Below, in pieces: positions 56,144 through 64,000 of a DNA stretch of 64,000 bases. Positions within the stretch are counted from its first letter, which is position 1. Every line of letters begins with the position of its first letter. A model generated the notes under the pieces. It saw only the letters and a list, made by a program, of their open reading frames with translations, made no database searches and was not told the DNA's origin. The stretch is taken from NCBI GenBank assembly GCA_018057825.1, contig JAGPCY010000009.1, positions 124,001 to 188,000 of the forward strand, read 5' to 3'. The DNA is from Kofleriaceae bacterium. GTDB lineage: Bacteria > Myxococcota_A > Polyangia > Haliangiales > Haliangiaceae. Position numbers and translations under genes: made by a program.

Positions 56144-58312
56144 TCAGCCGACCGCGATGATGCGCGGCGCCTCATGGCTGCGCGCTGGCGCGATGTCGGG
56201 GCGTGGGCGGCCAGCCTCGAGGGAGATGCGGAAGCTGGTGCCGTGGCCCGGCGTCGAGGTCACGTCGATCGTCCCGCCCACCGCCGCGACCGCGCGCTCG
56301 ACCGCGGCCAGGCCGACGCCGCGTCCCGACAGCTCGGTGACCGCCGCGCGGGTCGACAGCCCGTCGGCGAACAGCGCGTCGCGTAGCGCGCGGGGCCCGT
56401 CGGTCGGCAGGCCCTGGGCCGCGGCCTTGGCGGCGACGGCGCTCCAGTCGACGCCGCGGCCGTCGTCGGCCAGCTCGAGCTCGATCCGCCCGCCGTGGCG
56501 GCGGGCCCGCAGCGTCAGGTGGCCAGCGGCCGGCTTGCCCGCGGCGAGCCGCGCCTCGGGAGGCTCGAGCCCATGATCGACGGCGTTGCGGACGACGTGG
56601 ACCAGCGCCGACCACAGCGGGCGCCAGGCGTCGGTCGGCCCGCGCAGGCCGGCGCTCTCGATCGTCACCTGCGGCGGCGGATAGCCGAGGCGGCGCGCCA
56701 CCGCCTCGGCCTGCTGGCCGAGGCGCGCCAGCGGGCGGCTGAGCGGCTCGTCGCGCCAGGCCTGGCACACCGCGCGCAGGCTGGGCGGCAACGCCGGATC
56801 GGCGACGAAGGCCTCGTACTCGTCGCGGTCGAGCTCGATCGCGCGGCTGTCACCGCCGAGCATCCCGGCGAAGTCGGCGACCACGCGGCGCCAGGCCGCC
56901 GACAGGCCCGCGCGCTCGTCGGGGGTCAGGCCGTCGCTGCGATCGTCCAGCGCCGACTCGAGCTCATGGGCCAGGGTCGCGAAGGACTCGAGGCCATAGC
57001 AGGCGGCGTTGCCCTTCAGGGTGTGGACCAGGCGCCGCTCCTCGGCGCGGTCGGGGGCGCCCTCGAGCTGGGCGATCAGCGCGTCGCCTTCGCGGAAGAA
57101 GCCCTCGACCCCGCCGCGGTCGGCGGCGATCCGCTGGAACAGCTCGAGGCGTTCGCGCTGGGCGCGCTCGGTGCGCTGGTGGGCCAAGAGCGCCGTGACG
57201 TCGGTGATGACCACCAGCAGGCGGCCGGCGGGGGCCGCGCCAACGAGCGAGTACGCCAGCTCATAGCAACTGCCGCCCAGCTCGAACCGGGTCGGCATCT
57301 GCGCCAGCACCACCTCGGGCGGCATGATGTCAGCCGCCAGCTCCTCGAGGCCCAGGCCAAGCCAGGTGCCGGCGTCCTTGGCCGCCGAGGCCAGGAGCTC
57401 GGGCAGCGTAGTGTCGGGGCCGATGGTCGGGAACCACTGGTCGACGATGGCCGAGCGCTCGCGGCCGATCCGGCCGGCGAGATCGATCGTCAAGAGACCC
57501 TGGGCGACGTGATCGAGGACCACGCGCATCTCGCCGTTGCGACGATCGAGATCCGCGGTGCGTTGCGCCACCATGTCCTCGAGGTGCGCCCGGTGTCCGG
57601 CGAGCTCGCGGTCGCGGGCCTGGATCATCGACAGCATCTCGTTGAACGCGTCGGTCAGGTCGCCGAGCTCGTCATCGCTGATCCGGCGCGCCCGGACCTC
57701 GAAGTCACCGGACGCGCGGACCCGCTCGGCGGCCGCGGCTAGCTCGCGGACCGGGCGGGTCACGAACCGCTGCCCCGCCAGCACCAGGCCGAGCGCGACC
57801 ACGACCGCGAGCGCGAGGACGCCGGCGGCCAGGGTCACGAAGCGGCGGGTCCGGGCCGCGAGATCGTGGGTCGACAGCACCACCACCAGCTCGCCGACGC
57901 GGCCGTCGGCGCCGGTGATCGCGTGACGTGCGATCAGTCGGTCGCCGGCGCTGAGCAGCGGCACCGCGGTGACGTGGGGCGGCAGCGCGTGGTGCAGGTC
58001 GCGGTGCCAGGCCGCCAGGAGCGCGCCGTCCGCGCCGTAGATCGCGCCGGCCCGCGACGTCGGCTCGGTGGTGAGTCCGTCGAGGATGACGCGCGCCGAG
58101 TCGGGATCGCCGAACGCGGTCGGGCCGTAGGCGCCCTGCGACAGCGCGTGGGCGAGGACGTCGGCGGACCGCCGCTTGACCGCGGCCGACGAGGTCCGGT
58201 CGTAGTAGACGAACACCACGCACGCCAGGAGCAGCGCAAACGACGCGGTGCCGATCAGCAGCCCGAGCAGCTTGCCGCGGACCCCGACCCGCATGTGACC
58301 GCGGAGCCGCAT
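56144..58312 (-). CDS. CheA-like hybrid sensor histidine kinase with HAMP and HPt domains
   Basis: 722 aa. A membrane segment (LLGLLIGTASFALLLACVVF), a periplasmic sensor domain (to about residue 150), a second helix, HAMP (RPVRELAAAAERVRASGDFE), coiled-coil, a PAS-like region (EMRVVLDHVAQGLLTIDLAG), HPt (LVHTLKGNAACYG, phosphorylatable His), then a CheA-type HATPase (HVVRNAVDHGLEPP; ADDGRGVDW; SGRGVGLAAVE). No receiver domain is visible. Its ATG 58312 lies behind GAGGTG and just past the stop of the binding-protein gene, so it is co-transcribed with the porin operon and probably senses the same ligand. Confidence 0.9.
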   Translation of the reverse strand: MRLRGHMRVGVRGKLLGLLIGTASFALLLACVVFVYYDRTSSAAVKRRSADVLAHALSQGAYGPTAFGDPDSARVILDGLTTEPTSRAGAIYGADGALLAAWHRDLHHALPPHVTAVPLLSAGDRLIARHAITGADGRVGELVVVLSTHDLAARTRRFVTLAAGVLALAVVVALGLVLAGQRFVTRPVRELAAAAERVRASGDFEVRARRISDDELGDLTDAFNEMLSMIQARDRELAGHRAHLEDMVAQRTADLDRRNGEMRVVLDHVAQGLLTIDLAGRIGRERSAIVDQWFPTIGPDTTLPELLASAAKDAGTWLGLGLEELAADIMPPEVVLAQMPTRFELGGSCYELAYSLVGAAPAGRLLVVITDVTALLAHQRTERAQRERLELFQRIAADRGGVEGFFREGDALIAQLEGAPDRAEERRLVHTLKGNAACYGLESFATLAHELESALDDRSDGLTPDERAGLSAAWRRVVADFAGMLGGDSRAIELDRDEYEAFVADPALPPSLRAVCQAWRDEPLSRPLARLGQQAEAVARRLGYPPPQVTIESAGLRGPTDAWRPLWSALVHVVRNAVDHGLEPPEARLAAGKPAAGHLTLRARRHGGRIELELADDGRGVDWSAVAAKAAAQGLPTDGPRALRDALFADGLSTRAAVTELSGRGVGLAAVERAVAAVGGTIDVTSTPGHGTSFRISLEAGRPRPDIAPARSHEAPRIIAVG

Positions 58313-58313
58313 G

Positions 58314-58796
58314 TCACTGCACCTCGATGAGCTTCACGCCCTTGAGCTCGACGTCCCAGGTCTCGGACGCCAGCGCGAAGCCGATCCCGCCCGGCGTGGC
58401 CGCCACCTTCTTCACCAGTTCGTCGACGGGCCCGATCACCTCGGGCGCCACCGCCTTGCCCGAGAGCTGCTGCTTGTCCCAGTGGCTGCGGAAGCCTTGG
58501 GGGCTCATGCCGAGGAGCTTCGGGTAGAACGCCGCGGCGGCCGCGCCGGTGTCTGGCCGAATGTAGAGCCGCACCGGCACCACGCCGTGCCAGAACCCCA
58601 GGCGCCCGAGGAACAGCTTGGCGACCTCGCCCTTGGCCAGGCGCGCGGTCGGGTTGCGCGCGTTGACCACCACCACGATTCCGTCCTTGACCTGGGCCTG
58701 ACTCCGCCGGGTTCGCCCCGCGGGCCCGAGGGCCAAGGCGATCATCGTGAGCACCGCGGCCCGCGACCAGGAGGTGAACGAACGACGGGTGATCAT
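58314..58796 (-). CDS. Periplasmic substrate-binding protein-like (PstS-type)
   Basis: 160 aa, shorter than full PstS. Signal AAVLTMIALALGPAGR, then VVVVNARNPTARLAKGEVAK, LFLGRLGFWHGVVPVRLYIR and GGIGFALAS, a pattern of the short phosphate-binding-like family often next to histidine kinases. Its ATG overlaps the porin gene stop by 4 bp. Ligand unproven. Confidence 0.75.
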   Translation of the reverse strand: MITRRSFTSWSRAAVLTMIALALGPAGRTRRSQAQVKDGIVVVVNARNPTARLAKGEVAKLFLGRLGFWHGVVPVRLYIRPDTGAAAAAFYPKLLGMSPQGFRSHWDKQQLSGKAVAPEVIGPVDELVKKVAATPGGIGFALASETWDVELKGVKLIEVQ

Positions 58797-60217
58797 GGCG
58801 CGTACTCCCAGAGGTACGAGAGCGAGAGGCGCAGCTCGGGATAGAACTCCGAGCTGCCATTGAAGGTCTGGAGATGGCCGCTGCCGTCGAGCTTGAGCGC
58901 GACCGCCGGGCCGGGCTGGATCACCGCGCCGAGCGTGAACTTGGTGAAGCGTCCGTCGTCGGCGAGGCCGGCCTCATCGTCGCCGCCGAGGTCCTTGGCC
59001 GCGATCGTCTCGGGGTTGTCGTAGTAGTCGACCTGGAGGTACGGCGTGACCATGAGGTCGTCGCGCACGGAGACGTCGCGGCCAGCCCGCAGGTACGCGG
59101 TGCGCACGTCGTAGCGCGCCTCGGTGCGGGCCGCGGCGGTCGGGTCGCCGCCGACGAAGAATCGCTCGAGCTGGGCGGCGTTGAGATCGCCGTCGGCTGC
59201 CAGGGTGGCCAGCGCTGCCGGATCGCGAACGCCATCGTGGCGGGCCTGCCAGCCCTCGACCTGGATCGTCCACCCCTGGCGCGCCCACTCGACGAAGCCG
59301 CCGACCACGACGAAGGCGTCCTCGGACATCCAGCTCGCGACGCCGCCGCGCGGGGAGCCGTCGCCGACCGCGCGGCTGGGGCCGGCCGCGCCCGAGCGGT
59401 ACAGCGAGGTGCCCACCGTCAGGCCGTCGCGGACGAACCGCAGGTCGGCGCCGAGCGGGATCGCGTGGCCGAGGCGCTCGTCGTTGCCGGTGGTCGCCGA
59501 GTACTGCAGGGCACCGCCGGCCAGCTCGGCCTCGCCGTACAGCATCACGCTGGTGGTGCGGGTCAGGAGCAGGTGGTCCTTGTCGAACAGCTCCGGCGAC
59601 TCGATGCCGATGAACGTAGGCACCGCGTCGAGGAGCTCGTTGTACAGGCCGAAGCGCCGGTAGGTCTTGCCGACCCGCGCCACCAGGCGGCGACCGAGCA
59701 GCGGCCACTCGAGCCAGGCGTTGCGCAAGACGATCGCCTCGTCGTCGGTGTTCGACCCCGCGCCGGGCGAGGCCAGGTTCAGGTAGTAGCGAAACCGGCC
59801 GCGGATCGCGCCCTGCAGCATCACGTGGATGTTGGGCAGGTCGACCTCGATCGGGTTGCGGGTGTAGACCGTCTCGCCCGCGCCGTCGACGCCGCTCGGC
59901 GTGCGCGCGACCTTCTCGACGTGGAAGTCGATGAAGCCGTAGAGCTTGGCCCGATGGAGCGGCTCCGCGGTCTCGGCGGTGAGGGTCGCCAGATCGCCCC
60001 AGCCGCCGTTGGCCTCGGCCGGCACCGCGTCGTCGACGGCAGCGGCAGGTTCGGTCGGCGCCGCCGCGCCGGGTTGGTCCTCGGGGGGCGTCGCCTCGGG
60101 GGCCGTCGCCTCGTCGGGTGTCGCCTCGGGGGCGGGATCGCTCGGCGCAGGCTGGGCCTGGGCGACCGGCGAGCTGCCCAAGAGGGCGAGCGCGAGCCAC
60201 TTCGAAATACGGTGCAT
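58793..60217 (-). CDS. Outer-membrane porin-like protein
   Basis: 474 aa. Signal peptide MHRISKWLALALLGSSPVAQ, an Ala/Pro/Glu linker (EATPDEATAPEATPPEDQPG) and a beta-barrel pattern of alternating strands ending in LRLSLSYLWEYAP (aromatic near the C-terminus). Segments LYGFIDFHVEKVARTPSG and GRRLVARVGKTYRRFGLYNE resemble phosphate-selective porin types. First gene of the porin / binding protein / kinase operon. Confidence 0.8.
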   Translation of the reverse strand: MHRISKWLALALLGSSPVAQAQPAPSDPAPEATPDEATAPEATPPEDQPGAAAPTEPAAAVDDAVPAEANGGWGDLATLTAETAEPLHRAKLYGFIDFHVEKVARTPSGVDGAGETVYTRNPIEVDLPNIHVMLQGAIRGRFRYYLNLASPGAGSNTDDEAIVLRNAWLEWPLLGRRLVARVGKTYRRFGLYNELLDAVPTFIGIESPELFDKDHLLLTRTTSVMLYGEAELAGGALQYSATTGNDERLGHAIPLGADLRFVRDGLTVGTSLYRSGAAGPSRAVGDGSPRGGVASWMSEDAFVVVGGFVEWARQGWTIQVEGWQARHDGVRDPAALATLAADGDLNAAQLERFFVGGDPTAAARTEARYDVRTAYLRAGRDVSVRDDLMVTPYLQVDYYDNPETIAAKDLGGDDEAGLADDGRFTKFTLGAVIQPGPAVALKLDGSGHLQTFNGSSEFYPELRLSLSYLWEYAP

Positions 60218-60327
60218 CGGTGCCTCCGCGTCCTTCGTAAGACTCAGGTTCGACCGCCTGGCGGCCGACTTGAGGGCGGGCGCGACAATCCGCCCGCTAC
60301 ACCGATTCCGCTGTCAACGGACAGCGG

Positions 60328-60858
60328 TCAGCGGACCCGCTCGACCAGGGCCTGACGGCGGCGATCCCAGCGCCAGCGCGTGGTTGCGCGGTCGGGCCCG
60401 GAGACCAGCGTGACCACGCCGCGCCGGACGACGAGATCATCGACCGGCGTACCGATCGGGAGCGCGGTCAGACGGTGAGGGCGCCCGCCGCGGACCGTGA
60501 AGATGACAAGATCGGAGGAGCGCGATGCCTCGACCCCGGCGGCCGACCAATGAGCGCGCTCCAGGACCAGCATGGCCTCGGGGCGGCGATCGCCATCGAC
60601 GTCGGCGAAGTCGATCGAGCGCAGCGTGGTGATCGTGGTGTCGTGGCCCTGTCCGTCGGGCTCGTCGAGGCGAACTTCGGCGCGGCCGGCGACGAGGGGG
60701 CCGCCCCAGACCCCAACCTCGGCCCGACACCAGTCGATCGCGCGGACCCCGCGGCCTGCCGGCGCGGGTGGCTGATCGCAGCGGGCCGCGGTGGGTGGCC
60801 CAGCCAGGCCCGGAGTGGACAGGGCGGCGATGGCGACGACAACCGCGAGAGTGCGCAC
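60328..60858 (-). CDS. Secreted protein of unknown function
   Basis: 176 aa. Signal MRTLAVVVAIAALSTPGLAG. The mature part has a VDGDRRPEAMLVLERAHW segment like FG-GAP/VCBS repeat ends and a beta-rich C-terminus. No operon partner. Confidence 0.65.
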   Translation of the reverse strand: MRTLAVVVAIAALSTPGLAGPPTAARCDQPPAPAGRGVRAIDWCRAEVGVWGGPLVAGRAEVRLDEPDGQGHDTTITTLRSIDFADVDGDRRPEAMLVLERAHWSAAGVEASRSSDLVIFTVRGGRPHRLTALPIGTPVDDLVVRRGVVTLVSGPDRATTRWRWDRRRQALVERVR

Positions 60859-60906
60859 CCTGTCAGCCTAGTACGCATTGGCTCCGATGCTGCCCACGTA
60901 GCGCGC

Positions 60907-60978
60907 GGCCTCGGTCTCGGTCTCGGCCTCGGCCTCGGTCTCGGTCTCGGTCTCGGTCTCGGCCTCGGTCTGGGTCTC
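60907..60978. repeat. CTCGGT hexamer array 4
   Basis: About 12 copies of CTCGGT/CTCGGC, immediately before dispersed element copy B. Confidence 0.95.
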
Positions 60979-60982
60979 CCCC

Positions 60983-61456
60983 GGCGTGGATCCGGTGATG
61001 ACTCCGGAGTTGTGGGTTCACGGGACCGCCGACGTGGGCCTGCCCGCGTCGGTCACCCGCCGCGGTGGACGCCTCTCCGTTCGCTCGCGATGACTTCGCG
61101 ACGTCGCCGCTCCCTCGGAGACCAGGGATCGATCCATCACTGGCGTCCTAGCGTGGGAGCTCACGAGTTCGGCGCCACCGCGCGGGCTTCCTTAGAGCAC
61201 CGAACGGTTTGAGATGCCTGCTGCGACGCGGCCGTGTGGGCACCTCCGGGCGTACGTCCGATGCTCGCTCGTCGTGTAGTCGACTACACTCCTCGCTGCG
61301 CTTCGGGCGTGCGCCCGGATCTGCCTCACACGTCCGCGTCTCGCGACGGCATTCAAACCGTTCGGTGCTCTCGGGCGGCCGGCCCCCGTCGGCTCTGTGC
61401 GCGCACCACCCCATCCCAACGGTCGCTCCCGTCGCGGTCAGCACAGCGCAAGCGGG

Positions 61457-61460
<4 letters not shown>
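60983..61460. repeat. Dispersed composite element, copy B
   Basis: Nearly identical to 2567-3050 in the same orientation, including the 210-bp left part, palindrome (61194-61371) and tail; bounded by hexamer arrays. Confidence 0.85.
61194..61371. repeat. 178-bp imperfect palindrome, copy 3
   Basis: Near-identical to 2776-2953, with the same arms AGAGCACCGAACGG/CCGTTCGGTGCTCT and centre GTGTAGTCGACTACAC. Confidence 0.9.
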
Positions 61461-61607
<147 letters not shown>

Positions 61608-61646
61608 CTCGGCCGGGCGCCCACCTAGCCGTGCTCTACTCGTCGC

Positions 61647-62966
61647 ATGATGCGTGCCCTGGCGTTCGTCGTGGTCGCGGCGCTGGCCGCCGGATGTGGA
61701 TCGCGGTGCAAGGACGTGGCCTCGGCCCGCGACCTGGTGGTGGCGCGTCCACCGATCGCGATCGCCGGCGCGGACGTGCGGGTGACGGTGCCGCTGGCGC
61801 GGGCCAACGAGCTGATCGCCGTGGTGCTGCAAGCGACGCCGGTCGAGGCGGCGCTCGAGCTGCCGGCCGGGCTCCCGCTGGCGGTGCCGGCTCTGGTCGC
61901 GAGCGTTCGCGAGGTGCGGATGGTGCCGGGGGGACCCGGGCGCGTGCGGATCGCGCTGCGGATCGAGGTCCGCGAGCGCGCCGCGGCCCACGAGCTGACG
62001 ACGCTGGCGCTGGTCGCGGAGGTGGCGCCCGAAGTCGAGCGCGTGGACGGCGGCGTCGAGCTGGCGATCGGCATCGGCGCCGATAGCCTGGTCGCGGTGA
62101 CCCCCGAGCTGGGCCCGGGCGCGCGCGGCAAGCTGGGCGACGCGCTCCTCCGGCAGCTCCCTCCGTCAGCGCAGGCCCTCGCGCCGCGGGCCCTCGTCGA
62201 GGAGGTCGGCGCGACCCTGGCGAGCCATCTGGTCGGCGCCGGGTTTCGCGGGCTGCGCGCGACCCTGCTCGAGCGGATCGGCGAGCTGACCCGCGTGCGG
62301 GTGCGGCTGCCCGAGGTCCCGGTGACCGACGTCGTGGTCTCGTCGGCGTCGACGCCGGCCGCCGCGCTGGTGGTCGAGTTGACCACCGGTCTGCCCGTGC
62401 GCCGGCGACTCGGACCACCCGGGCCGCCGTCCGAAGACGTGACAGTGGAGCTGTCCGGCACCGCGGTCGCTGAGCTCGCCAACTGGGCGGTCGACGCCGG
62501 CCTGGCGCCGCGCTGGTACTCGCGCAGCCTGGAGCCGAAGGCCGACGGCGAGTTTCGGCCGCGGTTCGACTACGTCGCCGAGGAGCGAGGTCATCCGTTC
62601 AAGGTGTACGTGTTTCAGGAGCGCGGGGGCTGCTCGTACTTTCGGGTCGGCGTGCGGGCGGCGCTCGCGCTGCGCGGCGGTCAGCTCGTGGTCACCGCCC
62701 TCGATCGCCAGCTCGAGCGCCGGCGCGCGTCGCCGATCATCGAGGCGGCGGCGTGGGCCAAGTACTTCGTCACCGGTTCGATCGATCGGTCGAAGCGCAT
62801 CGCCGCACACACGCGCCTGACCGTGGGGCCGCACACCCTCGAGCCGCGCGTGGTCGCCGCCGCGCTGGCCGACGACGAGCTCAAGGTCGGGCTCGGCTTT
62901 GCGATCGACGGCCCGCCCTCGCCGGGGCCCACGGGCGCCGAGGCCGCGTCGTCGAGGGGCCGGTAG
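61647..62966 (+). CDS. Predicted lipoprotein of unknown function (439 aa)
   Basis: Signal AFVVVAALAAGCGS (lipobox AAGC). The mature protein has long alternating hydrophobic strands and amphipathic helices (VRITALRIEV-type; ALVEEVGATLASHLVGAGFR) in two halves, perhaps a lipid-binding or tubular fold, but no family is recognised. The promoter would lie in or beyond hexamer array 5. Confidence 0.8.
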   Translation: MMRALAFVVVAALAAGCGSRCKDVASARDLVVARPPIAIAGADVRVTVPLARANELIAVVLQATPVEAALELPAGLPLAVPALVASVREVRMVPGGPGRVRIALRIEVRERAAAHELTTLALVAEVAPEVERVDGGVELAIGIGADSLVAVTPELGPGARGKLGDALLRQLPPSAQALAPRALVEEVGATLASHLVGAGFRGLRATLLERIGELTRVRVRLPEVPVTDVVVSSASTPAAALVVELTTGLPVRRRLGPPGPPSEDVTVELSGTAVAELANWAVDAGLAPRWYSRSLEPKADGEFRPRFDYVAEERGHPFKVYVFQERGGCSYFRVGVRAALALRGGQLVVTALDRQLERRRASPIIEAAAWAKYFVTGSIDRSKRIAAHTRLTVGPHTLEPRVVAAALADDELKVGLGFAIDGPPSPGPTGAEAASSRGR

Positions 62967-63155
62967 TCGCCGGGGCGGCGGTTACCGCGGCGCGGGGGCC
63001 TCGCGGTGCGGCTGCGTCGTGTCTGGTGGTCCGGCGGATCGGGTGGTCCGGAGGATCGCGGCGGCGGTCGCACCGCGGCCTCGGGGCGACACCGCGACAG
63101 CAGCCGTGAGCGCGATCTCTCCACCGCGGTGCGGACCGCGCGTCAGATCGACCGC

Positions 63156-64000
63156 ATGGCGACCGTACGCCGAGCTTCGATCGTCGCGTCGTTAGCCCTC
63201 CACGGCGCGGTCGCTGTGGTCCTGGTCGTCGTGAGCGCGCCGGGTCGGGGGCCTTCGTCCGACGACCACGTAGCGCGCTCGGTCATCGCGCTGTCGACGG
63301 GTGCGCCGGCGCCGATCGCCCAGCCGACCGCGACCGTAGCGCCGCCGCCGGCCCGCGCCCAAGCGCCGGCGCACCGTCCCCAGCCCCGGCGGGCGCGCCC
63401 TCGGGTCGTCCGCTCGCCCGCCATCGCCGCGGCGGGCGTCGCCTCCCTCGCCCCGAACCCCGGGGCCGCGTCACCGAGCCTGGCGCCCGCGCCGGGGCCG
63501 CCGCCGACCGCCGCGTTGCCGTCTGCCGCGATGCCGCCCGCCGTCGTGCCGCCCGCCGCCGCGCGAACCGCCGCACCCGCTGAAACCAGTCGGATCGCCA
63601 CCGGCGAGACCGGGATCACCCCGCCCACCACGAGCCGCGGCGGCGGTGACCGCGGCCGCGCCGGAGGTCCGGGCGCCGGTGGGCCCGGCGGCTCGGGCCT
63701 GGGCGGCCGAGGCGGGACCGGTCTCGACCGAGCGTCCGCCGCCCCTCCACCGCGCGTGTCGAAGGCGCGGCCGGCGCGCCTGATCTGGCCCAAGCGCACC
63801 GCCGAGACCGACCAGGGCACCCTGGTAGTCCTCATCCTATCCGTCGACCACGATGGGTTCGTCACCGGCGTCCGGCGGAAGGGCGGCAGCCCTCGCCGCC
63901 GCGACGAGCAAGCCGCCGACGCCGCCTGGAAGTTCCGCTACGACCCCGCGCGCGACCACGACGGCCGCCCCATCGCGAGCAAGGTCGACCAACCCGTCGT
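63156..64000 (+). CDS. TonB-family protein (3' end cut by window)
   Basis: ATG 63156 (MATVRRASIVASLALHGAVA) begins a membrane anchor, then a long Ala/Pro/Arg-rich linker, a Gly-rich stretch, and a TonB C-terminal-type domain beginning ARLIWPKRTAETDQGTLVVL with GFVTGVRRKGGS and ADAAWKFRYDPARDHDGRPI. The last few residues are off the window. It transfers inner-membrane energy to an outer-membrane receptor, not seen here. Confidence 0.8.
   Translation, partial: MATVRRASIVASLALHGAVAVVLVVVSAPGRGPSSDDHVARSVIALSTGAPAPIAQPTATVAPPPARAQAPAHRPQPRRARPRVVRSPAIAAAGVASLAPNPGAASPSLAPAPGPPPTAALPSAAMPPAVVPPAAARTAAPAETSRIATGETGITPPTTSRGGGDRGRAGGPGAGGPGGSGLGGRGGTGLDRASAAPPPRVSKARPARLIWPKRTAETDQGTLVVLILSVDHDGFVTGVRRKGGSPRRRDEQAADAAWKFRYDPARDHDGRPIASKVDQPV

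Overview
The window is very GC-rich chromosomal DNA from what looks like a myxobacterium (Myxococcota, probably Haliangiales/Kofleriaceae-like). This is inferred from Hanks-type Ser/Thr kinases with long Ala/Pro-rich tails, many lipoproteins with low-complexity PDAAPDA-type linkers, TPR and FHA regulators, and a Tol system. No rRNA or tRNA gene was seen.

Layout. 1-12.5 kb is ordinary chromosome: a 5'-truncated kinase-like gene (probably a pseudokinase), an AlkA-like glycosylase, an EamA transporter, two paralogous lipoproteins, a tolQ-tolR-tolA-like-tolB cluster, a PIG-L deacetylase, a CBS protein and small secreted proteins. Arrays of the hexamer CTCGGT and copies of a palindromic repeat separate several of these genes. 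12.5-14.6 kb is less GC-rich and holds relic CRISPR repeats, a 64-aa basic protein with its own terminator, and a sigma-like gene coupled to a YjzC-like gene. 14.65-21.86 kb is a CRISPR array of about 99 units. Its leader and a four-gene type I-G (formerly I-U) effector operon (csb1-csb2-cas3-cas8, minus strand) follow to 29.1 kb. No cas1, cas2 or cas4 is present.

The intergenic stretch 29.1-29.74 kb upstream of csb1 is the most interesting part. It holds two degenerate CRISPR repeats about 69 bp apart around a pseudo-spacer. The first 9 nt of that pseudo-spacer, and 18 of its first 22, match a site about 330 bp away that has a 5' TTG flank. A sigma70-like promoter with an 11-nt homopolymer abutting its -35 box lies between them. 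This has the layout of a CreA/CreR-type crRNA-like guide that uses the effector complex to repress a local promoter.

29.7-36.5 kb carries a complete Ser/Thr kinase, a TPR protein, lipoproteins and an orphan DUF4157 (eCIS-core) protein. 36.7-55.7 kb is a mostly plus-strand series of overlapping unknown genes. It starts with an FHA protein fused to a decayed NtrC-like module, includes a sigma-like protein, many small membrane or Ala/Pro-rich proteins, an M23 + lytic transglycosylase protein, an excisionase-type HTH and a GIY-YIG protein, and ends in a tyrosine recombinase. I read this as a cryptic integrative or phage-like element with no recognisable capsid, terminase, portal or relaxase. A 99-bp hairpin repeat follows the integrase (three tandem copies) and also occurs once at 12.46 kb, before the CRISPR region.

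56-64 kb returns to chromosome: a porin / periplasmic binding protein / hybrid histidine kinase operon, a secreted protein, a second copy of the dispersed palindromic element, a lipoprotein, and the start of a TonB-family protein cut by the window end.
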